Below the pieces are notes generated by a model. The model was not told the DNA's origin. It saw only the letters and a program-made list of their open reading frames with translations, and did no database searches. The translations under genes were made by a program, and so were the position numbers. 64,000 bases of DNA, taken from Naematelia aurantialba (taxonomy: Eukaryota; Basidiomycota; Tremellomycetes; Tremellales; Naemateliaceae). Each line of letters opens with the position of its first letter. Positions within the stretch are counted from its first letter, which is position 1. Positions 48,463-59,783 of this stretch are shown here, piece after piece. The stretch covers positions 1,736,001-1,800,000 of the forward strand of contig JAKFAO010000001.1 of the NCBI GenBank assembly GCA_021527695.1. Direction: 5' to 3'.

Positions 48463-51295
48463 ATGCCTCGTGCAAGCTCAGCAGGTGTCGAGTCGCCACG
48501 ACGCCTCTCCGTGACGCATCTCCCGAACTCAGAGGCGGGCCCCTCAAAGCCAGCCAAGACGACGGTGCTGTTAGAGACGAACCACCGCCAGCCGCCGTCA
48601 TGCGATGCTTGCCGGACGAGGAAGCTCAAGTGTTCGGGTCGGCCGGCAGCCATCGAGTTGGACGGCGACGCCATTGCCAAAGTCCCTTGCGAGGTGAGGT
48701 CTGATCTGAGCCTTGCTGGGCGTCTTGCTGAATGATTGAAGCACTGCCGAGAATGGGGCCTCGACTGCGCTTATCAATATCAGCGAAAGCGCCGCGGAAG
48801 GAAAAACCAGGTTGTTCAGAAGCTCGCTCAAGAGCAGAGAGCCAGACGAAGTTCCCAGCATGCAGGCATGACCGGAGATGAGGAGAGTGCGAGTGAAGAT
48901 GATAGCAGGGCACTGGCGCCTCAACAACAGAGCTTCGATGGAGGCTTTCTGCCACCGGCTGTCAATGGACCTCCGCATAGAGCAAGTTCAGACCACTGAC
49001 CATGTTTTGGTGTTCTGATCCCAGTAGTCCTATCCTCCAAACGGACCTTTTGGCGTCCCGATGGATTTCGACACCCGTCACATCCAGAACGGCATGGATA
49101 TAATCCCGCCCCTCACGACTCCCAAAGACCTGTTACCGATGATTCCGCCGCCGCAGCCTTCAAATAATTATTCACCTCCGCAACCAAATCCTCCCGCACG
49201 CTCTGCCTCGACAAATCGCTACCACATATCGCCTGCGAATTTCAGTACGGTATCGCCCCAGGATGGTATCAGTCCGTCCGAGCGGTCTATGCCTCCGGGC
49301 ACTACGATCGAGACTGTCCTTCCAAGGGAGCTGGCGAATCACATCATCAGCCTCTATCTCGAACATGTCAGTCCCCTCCTAGCCTTGTTGATGCAGAATG
49401 TTGACTTGCTCAGGTATATTGCATTATTCCTATCGTACACAAGCCGAGTTTTATGGCGGACCTTGCTAGTCATGAGGAGGAGCGACGACCTCAACTCTTC
49501 GCCTTGATCATGGCGATGATAGCTACGACTCTTATACATGTAAGCAAGGCAATTTGGCAATGGATGATCTGACTTGCGAAGATCCCGAGAACCTTCTTCC
49601 CAACGTTGCCTGCGGAGGGCGTACGAAAGCTCTCTGACCATTGTATGAGAGCGTGCTATGCTGTCACGCGCCATGAGATCGACAATCCCACGGTTGATAT
49701 GATCTGCATAAAGTAATTGGCTAGGAGCAAATATCAGCTGACGCAGACAGATATCTCGTTTTCGTGGTACACAATGCACGTCTAGCTGGGTGAATCAGGA
49801 CGATGATGCTGACTACTGTCGTTAGAAACACGGCAATGTTGGTCGGGAAGCTTCCACCTTCGGCGAGGCTCTGTGCCTTGCTATCGCTCTAGGCCTGCAC
49901 CGCGAAGACGTAAGCTACTTGAGGATGGTTGTGCCGTAAAGTGATCCTGACATTGGCGCAGATGTACTTTGGAATCAGTCCGTGCCCACTAGGTTCTTAT
50001 CCGGTTAAGCTCACCTAGGTAGACCCGATAGAAGCCGAGCGCAGGCGACGTGTATGGTTCCTGTTATATAACGCCGACAAATTCGAGGCGGCCTCGAGGT
50101 CCAAGCCTGTTTTGCTCCGGTCCGACGAGTTCCTTGGTCCTGAAGCGACCGAGCTCCCTGCAGAACTGTGAGCTGCTCCCTGCGGATGGAAGCTGAGTGA
50201 ACTAGTGACGACAAGCATATCACAATGCATGGTTATCTGCCTTCCTCGAATCCTGTTCCCTTGATAGCGGGTTTCAATATCCTTACCCGGATCGTCACGT
50301 GAGCGGCCCCGCGCTTGCAGGGCTAACGACACGTACAGTATACATGGAGATATCTTGGTACACGAGCGGGACATTCGCCGACGGCCGCCTCAAGATCCGG
50401 AAGCTCTGTTGACCGCTCTTAAGGAGGTGCGCAAGCTGCAAGGCAGAGTCAAGGCGATAGCCGAGAAACTCCCGCGACCGTTCCAGCTCGACGTGGTCAA
50501 CGGGGCCACCTTGTGAGTATCTGGGAACTTCTGAATTTCCGCTGAGCGGGGATCAGACCAACGCCAGGATGGGAAGAAATCATGCGGGACCAACTCGACA
50601 TGTTCTTCTCGGACCCAATGGCGAGCGAGTCGGCGAAGGATGGTTTCCTGGTTCTGAAAGCCAACATCCATGTCACGCTAGCTATGACTCGATTGCGACT
50701 GATGTGAGTGGTGGTCTTTTGACTATTTAGAGTTTTGGATGTTTGCGACTTTTGCATATGAGCGTACGACTGACGGTGCAGTCTTCATCGAGAGGATCTG
50801 TTGAACCGGGCAGGTGTGCCAGGAACACCCAGCCGTAACGCTGCAGAATTGGTCGCTGCGGATCTCGGCGAGGCGGTAGACTGGCGGCATGGAGTATACC
50901 AGGACTTGTTCAAAGCTGTCCACGGGTGAGTTTGCGTCATCCCCAGAGAACACCGCTGACCCACAACTTTCACAGGATCCCCATCCAAGCAGTGAGTCCA
51001 GTGATGGTTTGGATGTTCGGATATGCTGGATATGGATATGCGAAGACAGTACCGTACTGATGGGAGGCAGCTGGCGGCGAATGGCCCGTCACTCGTGACC
51101 AAGATCCGCGTTGTCGCCGTCACGCTGCTGGACGCTCTTCCGGCACAAGACTACGGAGACGACCAGGTCCAGGGCATAACGGCCTATCTGCTGGGTGGGC
51201 TTGCGTTTGGAGTTTGAACTGCCGGGCGCCGGTTGCTGATCAATGTAGATTTCCTGAACATCATGACCAGCATCGAGAGTCAGTTTGCGGATTAG
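48463..51295 (+). CDS. Zn2Cys6 transcription factor with extended zinc-cluster loop
   Basis: Regulator of the xylanolytic-activator-like superfamily. The cluster spans an intron and reads C-DA-C-RTRKLK-C, then 18 residues, C-EH-C-REWGLD-C, followed by a basic tail (QRKRRGRKNQVV). The 18-residue loop between cysteines 3 and 4 is longer than the usual 5-12. The downstream middle homology region has LPRELANHIISLYLEH, CLAIALGLHRED, RRRRVWFLLYNADKF and IHGDILVHERDIRRR. The C terminus ends SIESQFAD with TAG 51293-51295. About ten introns. ATG 48463 sits in a CTCACC context and is preferred; the frame is open back to ATG 48190. Confidence 0.82.
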
Positions 51296-51561
51296 GGTGG
51301 ACGTGTCCCGGATTCGGATCCTGCCGCGATACAATCAGGCTGCATCAGTTGGCCTTTCTCGGCATCCAAAGCGTACGGCAACGTCGCCGAAAGCCCTGAG
51401 GAGTTGCATAGTTGCATTCGAAGACAGTCGCTATGCAGTGGCATCCGAGCATAAGTTTATACGTCTACATCATTCCGTTGGCTAGATCTACCACGGCGCC
51501 ATTTACATCTCCCTGGCGAGGATCGCCACCCGACTCCCCCACCTGACCTTACGGCCCTTGG

Positions 51562-53742
51562 TCAACGCTGGCAGGGGCAGCTGGGCCTGTCCGACCTCAC
51601 CCGCATAAGCCGCGACCGTCCAAAGACCCTGTGACCCCGTCCCTTACCGCCATAGTCTCCAACAGTGTCAGTGTGTCCGATATACGTCTCCGGCGAATCG
51701 GTCACTACGTAGTCGACGTCGTTGGCCCATAGCCCCTCGGGGGTCTGCATCTCTGCCGCTTCGGACTTGGAGTAGACCCATCTGGGCGTCTCCGGTGCAG
51801 GAAAGGCAGGGTACGGCCAGGCGTTCGCTGGGCCGGGAGCGGCGTGCAGGAATGTGAAGAGCGTAGAGCCGGTCTGTAGTGGTCCCGAGGTGAAGTGGAT
51901 GGTGGCTACGATCCGTCAGTCAGAACCATGCGGAATGTAGACGGACAAGATATCAAGGACGCAGTGGGACATGAGCAGATAAGGGGACACGAGGAGCAAT
52001 GGGACACGAGGAAAACAAAGGGACACGAGAAACAACTGAAACGAGACCACAACTGAAACGAGAACACAACTGAACTCGAGAAATCACTGAACACGACGAC
52101 CCACCCGTGTCGTTCCGAGTGGCTTGCAGGTCGTCGAGCACTCGCCAAACTTGGCCACCGGGATAGTTGTGTACGCTCAAAAACGTCGCATAGAGTGTGA
52201 AAACCACCTGGGCCGCGACGAGACTGGTCAAGCCCAGTCTGAACAAGCTGCGGAAACGGCCGTGCGGGAACTGCCAAAGGGCAGAGGCAACAGACGCGCC
52301 GGCGATGTTGATGACTGGCACAACGTACACCACAAAACGCCATTCCTGAGCTCGTGAGCGCAGCCCCACACATATTCCTTGTCCTTGTCCGAGCACGAAA
52401 CAGCTTACCTTGTGGCTGACGAAGCTCATGCCGACGACTAGCGCGATGCTGCCTAGACCAAAGTGACTCCATGTTTCGAGGTACGACTCTGGTAAACGCA
52501 CTTTCCGCCGCCGGTCCCGACGGTCGCCATTCCCCTCCGCAGTCAGTACCAACAGGCTCTGCATGTTCTGCCACACCACGCCTGCGAACAACAGTATCCA
52601 GGAAATTCCGCAGATCCTAGGCAGCGCATTGAAGAGGTAGTGGTACCGCGGGCTTGTGCCCCATTCGGCCGTCTTGCCTAGCACGACGTTGTACCACAGC
52701 GCAGAGAGTTCGGGCCATACGAGCTGGTAGGCCGACTTGAAGGGAAAGGAAGGGTGTCCGAGCGTCAATCTCCATTGCGTGTACTCGATCGGAGCTGCGC
52801 TCACTGCTCTGATCAGCCGTGTGCTGCATCTTGCTTATAGTCTGGCGCAGGAGGGAGACTAGGAGACTCACATATGGCGCCCAGCCCTCCTAGAGCTCCG
52901 AATACCAGTGCTCGATGGAGTGGGATCCTCCTGAGCCAGACCAAGACGAGCACGTTGGGCAGCAGGAACAAAGCGAGCTCGAGCCTGACAATGCTGGCCA
53001 CGGCAGCGAGACTAGCGATGGCGGAGTAGCGGCGTTTATTAGAGACCTTGCTCGGTGCGGATCGCGAGTTGGATCGGATGACGAAGCTGATGTACAAGAC
53101 GACTGGGACGGGTGAGCTAGTCGTGCTTATGCTCCTTGTGAACTGGAGAGGGCAGCGTGACGTACCAAAGGGGAAGGCGAGGAAGTTGGGAATCGTCCGT
53201 CCCGCGTAGTACATGGTGTGGAATTGGGTGAGCGTCAGAATGAGCCACCATCTCCGGATAGGCGCTGGATAGCGCGCCCGAAGCGTCCTCGAGAGATGGT
53301 TGAGGGCGATGGAATGGATCGAAGCAAGCACCAGCCGGACTGCGCGAGGTCAGCCGGGTGCACAGCTTCTGGCGGTCTCGCCTACCGAGTATCTGCACAT
53401 GTATGGCCGTGCGAATGATGCCCGTGGCAACGCCGACAGCGGCGAAGGGGTAGCTTATGAGACCCAGTATCACAGCCGGGACGAACGACCTCGGCACTGC
53501 CCCTGGAAACTCGACGTGGTCCCACTGCTCCATCAGCACTGAACTGTCCAGGCCGCGCAGGCGCGCACCAGGTGTAAGTTCTCGGCCTTCAGGCCATACT
53601 TGAGGACATCGTGCACTGCGTGAAGCGTGAAGCTTTCCTCGACCTTGGTGTACGGCGCAAGAAAGACGTAGAGGTAGGTGACGGCGACGGGGAGCAAGTT
53701 GGGCAGCGAGTTGATGAGCTTGCGGCGCGGTGAGGGGGGCAT
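51562..53742 (-). CDS. ALG12: Dolichyl-P-Man:Man7GlcNAc2-PP-dolichol alpha-1,6-mannosyltransferase
   Basis: GT-C mannosyltransferase of the ER lumen that adds the eighth mannose to the lipid-linked oligosaccharide. Family hallmarks are LAPYTKVEESFTLHAVHD near the start (the conserved lumenal acidic loop), YDHVEFPGAVPRSF after the first intron, FHTMYYAGRTIPNFLAFPF, RLELALFLLPNVLVLVW, LWPELSALWYNVVLGKTAEWGTSP, SFVSHKEWRFVVYVVPV (joined across an intron) and a lumenal C-terminal domain ending near DYVVTDSPETYIGH. Several hydrophobic spans. ATG 53742 starts MPPSPRRKL. The intron at about 51908-52107 contains tandem repeats. It is divergent from a membrane J-protein gene. Confidence 0.93.
51983..52080. 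repeat. tandem repeats in an ALG12 intron
   Basis: On the + strand, three spaced copies of GGGACACGAG (51984-51993, 52001-52010, 52020-52029), then two 17-bp units AACTGAAACGAGAMCAC (52034-52067) and a third partial one. The ALG12 sense strand is the pyrimidine-rich complement for the GGGACACGAG part. Confidence 0.85.
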
Positions 53743-53980
53743 GCTAGCGCTTGTGCTCCATCGGACAGCTCTGTGCGGTGCTGGTACTGCAAGAGCCCAA
53801 GGAGAATCGACTGCGTATACGAGACCATTTGCAGAATCACCACGTCGGCCGACCGTAAAAGCAGGAAAACGTGCAGTGGAAACCTTTCTTTTGCAGCATT
53901 GAAGTCTTCCAATACCACATCTCCTCTGTGCAATGACATAGCATCAGATAGCAGTGCAAGGCTCATAGCAGGGCTCGGCG

Positions 53981-55505
53981 ATGTCGGCGATCGTCACGCC
54001 GCTCCTGTGGTCCTTCCTCCCGTCCCAGCTCAGCCACTTCCTCCTCCCTCACCTCTCGTCGAATCTCCCAGCGATCTTTCCGCCGGCGCCTCGCAACTCG
54101 CCCGCCTACGCCCGCAACTACCGGCTGGTGTTCACCGGTATCATCGTGCTGTGGCTGTTATGGACGTTTGCGCGCGAGAGCTCGGCGAACGGCCAAGGCC
54201 ATCTCGTAGAGGATTGGTACGCCCTCCTCGGGGTCAGCCGGGACGTCGACGACGATGGCCTCAAGAAGGCTTTCAGAACTCTGTACGTCTACGTCCTCTG
54301 CCAAGCGGTTTAGCACGAGCGCCATCTCAGAATAGACCGTTTAGGACAGGCTCTGGAGCACAGGAAGCGAGAGTTCGGCGCTGACGTCGCCAGGTCGAGA
54401 CGGTATCACCCGGATCGAGCGGGACCAGGACAAGAGGACACGTTCATCCTCGTTCGAAAGGCGTATGAAACGCTGCTGGATCCCGTCAAGCGCTACGCGT
54501 ACGACCGGTTCGGCCCCGATATCCTGACGTGGACCAAGACGGCCTCGTTGCGCGAGTACATGCTTGCTGGGCTCATGCGCAGCTCGGGGTTCTACATTGC
54601 GTCCACTGGCTTGATGCTCCTGTTGGCCGGTGAGTCACTCGTCCACATTGAGCCTATAAACCTGCGAGTTTTATCTTCCACTGACAGGCCAAAGTGACTG
54701 GCAGAGCAAGGCAGGGTGCCTACGTGAGTGCCTACTCTCATCACTGGGGGTTGGAGGTGTACTGAAATCGACGACCTGACATGCGTAGTGGCGCAACGTC
54801 CTTCTAGCTGTTCTTCTCCTGTCTGAGCTATCTCTCGTGCTGTACACATCCCGGCCACGCCGATTCGCAGCATACCTCCCAAGAGGAATCACAGCCCAGC
54901 CGCAGTTCTTGCAGATCCGCCTGATGCACCGTATCTTCACCTCGCTCAGCGTAGGCATCTCCCAGCTCGCTGGCGTGTGGGGCCCGGACAGCCACCAGGA
55001 CCGAGACCAGGACCAGGACGAAGCGGACGAGCGCGCCTGGGACGCTCTGTACAGCCTTATCAAGGGCGTCGAAATGGAAGGTGCGTCGGCTGGCGGAGCC
55101 CGGACTGACAGGCAGCGGTCGGGCAGTTCCAGCACGAGGTCGTGCCGATTCTCATGGGCAGTCGCGTCGACCCCAGAACTACTGAACGCCGTATCTGGCA
55201 TGAAATGGAACAAGGTCAGTCATCTTGCGCTGTGCTCATTTACTCGGGTACTTGTATGGTCAGCCAAGCTGAATACAAGTACAGTCCTACTCGATCGCTC
55301 GATCTCATCGCATCCGGACATCCGAGATGCCTGGAAAGCTGCAGTAGCTCGTTCCCACACCACCCAGAGAACGACACTTCGCACTCGAAATCCTGTGGTA
55401 CCCTTGCAGTCGTCGCTCATGGACCTCGAGCAAGCGCGGCGCATACCACTCCCACCATCACCTCCGCCAACTCCTCCGCCCAAATTGCTCGACTTGCCGG
55501 AATAA
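53981..55505 (+). CDS. membrane-anchored J-domain protein
   Basis: Hsp70 co-chaperone with an N-terminal hydrophobic span (LVFTGIIVLWLLWTFA) followed by the J domain: DWYALLGVSRDVDDDGLKKAFRTL, then across an intron (54284-54392) SRRYHPDRAG with the essential HPD motif, and KAYETLLDPVKRYAYDRFGPD. Two further hydrophobic segments follow (YIASTGLMLLLAG, VLLAVLLLSELSLVLY). The span-then-J-domain order resembles ER J-proteins such as ERj/SEC63-like proteins, but a SEC63 Brl domain is not evident. The C terminus is Pro-rich (PPSPPPTPPPKLLDLPE). The intron assignment at FRTL/SRRY is supported by phase and by the restored helix II-HPD spacing. Confidence 0.78.
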
Positions 55506-55530
55506 AGCCATGCCACTAGTTACCGCCTGG

Positions 55531-55580
55531 CACCACTTTACACCACTTGACACCACTTGGCACCACTTGGCACCACTAGA
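55531..55580. repeat. 10-bp tandem repeat CACCACTTGG
   Basis: Five contiguous decamers (ending TTTA, TTGA, TTGG, TTGG, TAGA) just past the stop of the J-protein gene, in the 236-bp gap before the converging Dicer gene. Confidence 0.9.
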
Positions 55581-55741
55581 CGCCGTCGACACGTCGACCG
55601 CAAGCTCCATGATATAGTATAGTACACATGTACGCATATAGATACAACAACCACCCAAGAGCACCGCCCCTACGGCTGGGGCTAGCAACCATATGTCCCG
55701 TCATGTCACTCTATGCCATCTATTCACCCTTGCTCGGCTAA

Positions 55742-58700
55742 TCACGGCCCTGCCCCCGCTTGTCGCACCTCGCTCCCCTCTGGGCCAGCCCCGCCACCTT
55801 GGCTGGCGAAAAATAACGTTGAACTGCCTTGGGTCTGTCGTCGTCGACCCCTTTTCGGACAGGTACAAAGCTTGTCGAACAGGCTGCCCTGTTTGATCTT
55901 TGAAACGGCCTCTTCGCATGCTTTGCGTGTAGCGATGCTCTGTGCCTCGGCTTTGCCAGTTCCGATCTTGTCGCCATGTAACCAGACTATCCCCGCCATC
56001 AGCTATTCATTCCTGGCAGTACCATTCATTGCCATTCCCACCACTTTTTGCGCGATAGCAGGCAAGACATACCTGTAGACGAGAATGCTGGCGAGTGCGA
56101 CGGCCCCTTGCGGCACTCCCACTGCGTGCAGCCTCGCTCTGAGAGTAGTTCCAAAAGCACGCTCTTGGGGTGCAGCGAGCGGTCTTCCGGTCCCTGACAG
56201 TAACGCTCGAAGAAGGGCTCAATGTGTTCCTGGAAGAGCCGCCGGCACCGCTCTAGCTCGAAATGCGAGTCGACCAGGATCGCGCCCACGACTGCTTCAG
56301 TCACATCACCGAGAAACTGCACGACATGTCAGTTGCGAACAGTGGGCGACTGAACTGAGACTCATGCGCCAGCCCACCTGGCGGCCAACACCAGCACCGC
56401 AACTCACTGTGAGGGGAAGGACCTCGTGCCACCATTCGCGCTCAGCTTCGCGTTTCTCCTCTGGGCTCTTGGCTGGTCGCCCAGACGCGTGCGCGGCGGA
56501 CTGCGCTTCCAGGACTGACTTGGTGTACTTTTCGAGCAGCGGGGCCACATCAGGCGGCACATCCACGAGGCGTTTGATCAGACCAAGCGGGACTGTCAGC
56601 GCAGACAGAGTCGTCTACACCCTTGTCAGTCTACAGCCTACAGACTGACAAGGTCGTGATGGCTCATGACCTGGACCTACGTCTCCGTTCCTGGCATGCT
56701 AAGGAAGTGTTAGCCAGAACAAACGAGGCGACCCGCCAACTGACTCTCATATGGGACAATGCCGCTGGCCCAGCATCCGGATACCGCGCGTAGAGGCTGT
56801 CGATGACGTCTTGATCGGATCTGTCAGCCAGAGCGATCCCCCTTGCAAAGCGAGACAACTCACAGTAGTCTAGGAGGGCATCGCCGAGCATCTTGTACAT
56901 CCCAAACCTAGCTCTTCGTCCCGCATCCCCCGACATGCTCTACGAGTCAGCCCTAATTCATACGGGGACACCCACCAGGACATCAGCGACTTTCTGTGGG
57001 TCTGCAAACTCGTATCCCAGAACCGTGGATGCCGAATGCCGGAAAGCTTGCATCCACTTTGCGTCTCTATCAGTGGGTCCGTTGGCAGCGTCTCCGCTTG
57101 GGGGGTTTTGACGCGGCGCTTCTGGCTGGAATTTGTTGGCGTCGGACCACTGTGTCATCTCGCGGAGGGGGATATGCAGCCTTTGCATGATCTGCATGGC
57201 GCAGTCAATGCCTGCTTGGGGGCTGGACAAGTATCCAGCGCCAATAAGGGCTTCCGCTACATCGGCGACAGTCTAAAATCCGTGTCAGCTGCAGGCAGAT
57301 CCACGTAGAACGACTCACCTTGTCGCCAAGCTGATGCGTTCCGTTGTCCACCTGGGTATGCACTCCTCCCGATGGAGAATCGATTGTCCAACTCGGAGGG
57401 ATCCAATCTTTGACTCTCACGCCTGAACTCCTGATGTACGGGACGATGCCGGCCTGAACGGCATTTGCTTGAAGAGCGCGATTGGACACCATCAAATGCC
57501 TCTCGGCGTGCAGGTTATCCGTGGAGATTGCCAAAGGGTCCCGAAGGTGTCGGAGGTACATGTCGATGGTGGACACAAGCTTCAGCAGGCAATCGCCGAG
57601 AAGCTCCAATCGCTGGTACGATTGTGATGGGATTTGTGACTGTGAGCTCGGGCAGGTGAGAGCGTTCAGCACCAGTTTCGGCGTCAGGAGAGAACTGAAC
57701 AGCTCTCGCGAGAGATCTTGAGCGATTATCAGGTCGTCGATTTTAGAGAGGATATGTGGGAGCATAGAGGTCGTTCGGAACACCGACGCAGAGATGATGT
57801 GTCGTTGAATGAGCTCGGGGACGAGGTAATTGCCACTGAGATGAGGTAGGACGGCTGAAGCGACATATCCACCCGCTTTAGCGGGCTGCACTTGATCGGC
57901 CATGATGATGGGCTGGTTGGGAAATTGGAGAGTCGTATGCTGAGAGGGGTCACTCTTGGACGACGACTTGAGGGCGATATCCAGGATGGTAGATCCCGGG
58001 TGGTTGGGGTGCGGCGACGACGGGGCAAGATCAGTACGAAGCGTCTGAATATAGAATCGCCGGGAGAACTCCGCCTTGGCGCACGACAGACTGTCGACTA
58101 TCTGTTGAGCGAGAGAGCTTGGGTCTGCATCATCGAGGTCAAACGGGGCACAAAATGGTCCCTGCGTAGCAGTGACCTCGTTCCACGCAACAGAACGACG
58201 ACTGATCTTGATCCCACCCTTGTCGCTGTGGCCAAGGTCGTCGGGACGCGTGCGTTTGAAGTTTTGCGCGAGAGGCACGATCACCCATCTTGCGGTCGCC
58301 AAGTCTGCTCGGACTGGCTTGCTGAGTTGTGCCCTGACGAGCTTTTCGGTATATATCATCGCTTCTTGCAGCTTTCCATCGTCCCAAGGTTTCATCTTGA
58401 CACCCCTGGTCAAGCGCGCCGTGGCACTGCTGCGCGCCTTGTCGGTCCCGATATCTGTTATGCTCAAGTCGATGTCCACAGTCGGGCTGTCCCTGAAGAT
58501 GGGCAGGGGCTCAGACGTAAGGAGGAGCATCGGTCGGCAGCTGGCAGAGTGTGCTTGCTGGGCCCTGTCGAACAGCAGCTCGATCACGACAGGGTGTAAT
58601 TGGGTGGGCGACAGCGGTGGACAAGTCTTCCAGAAGGCCGGAGAGGCGATCCGCTCGTACTCGGCAATACCAGGTATGCCATTCACTCCAGCCGGGGTGC

Positions 58701-59436
58701 GAGGTGGGAGGCGGTCCTTCATCTGTCGCCGGAGCTCGTCGTATTCCTCGTTGTAATTCCTGATCTCGGTCTGCAGCCCCGGATCCCTGCCAGATAGGAT
58801 CGCCACCTGCTTTGCCTTACGTTCGCAGTTGTCCAAGCCGTCGTTGGAAGGGCGCCTCGATTTATCTTTGTCCTTCTTTCCCGCCTTGGGAGTGGGGTTC
58901 AGATCCTCGTCAAACTCGTCTTGGTCCAGCAGGGCCTTGACGTAGTTGTATGATGCGTGGCGCTTGGCTATATCCTTTGACCGGTGGCCTACACCCGTGG
59001 ACGCGCACGACGTGATTGGGCACGGCGCGGGAATGGCTATGGTACAGTGGAAGAGGACGTCAGGCGGAGGCTGGTGGTCCTGCGTCGGCTTTGGCTGACG
59101 TTTCCGCTCTGGCGCCGACGGATCTGGCACCATGGTGAACGTCGAGGTCGCCTTGAACTGCGTTGGATTCAGACCGTACGACTGCGTATACTGAGCCAGC
59201 AAGGCGCTGGCGTTGAGGAGCGTCAGGACTTGACCGTTGGCAGTCAGGTGTGTCGGGGGGTCTGCCATGTCGGCCTTGGGGGCAGCTACGGGATGAGAGG
59301 CAGGGTTCGATGGCCTCGGGACATGGTCGTCGCTAGGTGCGAGCTTTGTCCGGTTGATGGCCCGTTTGCTTTGCGAGGGGGACGAGTGCACGTCCTCCTC
59401 GGACAAACGGACCGGACGTTTTCTACTTTTGGCCAT
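55742..59436 (-). CDS. Dicer-like ribonuclease III lacking a helicase domain
   Basis: Cuts double-stranded RNA into small RNAs. From the start ATG 59436: a basic head, a dicer-dimerisation (DUF283-like) fold at about residues 70-190 (SALLAQYTQSYGLN... to HASYNYVKALLDQDEFDEDLNP), a platform/PAZ-like region, RNase IIIa with YQRLELLGDCLLKLVS near residue 612 and, across an intron, TVADVAEALIGAGYL, then RNase IIIb with LGYEFADPQKVADVL, FGMYKMLGDALLDY and FLGDVTEAVVGAILVDSHFE, and a final dsRNA-binding domain (HPKSVLLELLSERG... GTGKAEAQSIATRKACEEA). Domain IIIa keeps its acidic ligands. In IIIb the Glu of the first signature is Lys. No DExD/H helicase codons occur upstream, where only ~350 bp separate it from the next, opposite gene. 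Confidence 0.88.
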
Positions 59437-59783
59437 GGCGACCGCAGAGACGTGGTGTCGGTGTCGACGTGGATGCAACGTCTGATTCCCCAGCTCGTTG
59501 GATGGTCTCTGCTCATCCTGATAGCCCGCTAGGAGGGTCTCGTATGAGGATGCTGAAAGCACAAGAGGGAGTCACCCGCCATTGGGAAAGGTTGCACTGC
59601 TGATTGGTTCGAGATTCGAACTTTTTACCGACGCTGAACTTTTCGACTCTTGCCCGTCTCCCCCATCTCTCGTTGTCTCTCTCTTTGTCTCCCTCTCTCT
59701 CTCCCTCTCTCTATTCGGGTGCATTGGAGTGCTGCACACCCCTGCTGGCTGGGATCTCTGACGGCGGCTCGATGGGGGTCTGA
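59437..59783. promoter_or_regulatory. divergent intergenic region upstream of Dicer
   Basis: About 350 bp holding both promoters. A TCTC/CCTC-rich run at about 59673-59715 lies upstream of the + strand gene. The minus frame is open for ~40 codons above the Dicer ATG but has no further ATG. Confidence 0.4.

Noticed and set aside
1029..53742. ALG6 and ALG12 as a glycosylation gene cluster
   Set aside because: They lie about 50 kb apart with many unrelated genes between them; co-occurrence is likely chance.
59600..59640. T-loop-like GGTTCGA sequence suggesting a tRNA
   Set aside because: No matching acceptor, D-arm or anticodon stems can be drawn around it; the same applies to other TTCGA occurrences.
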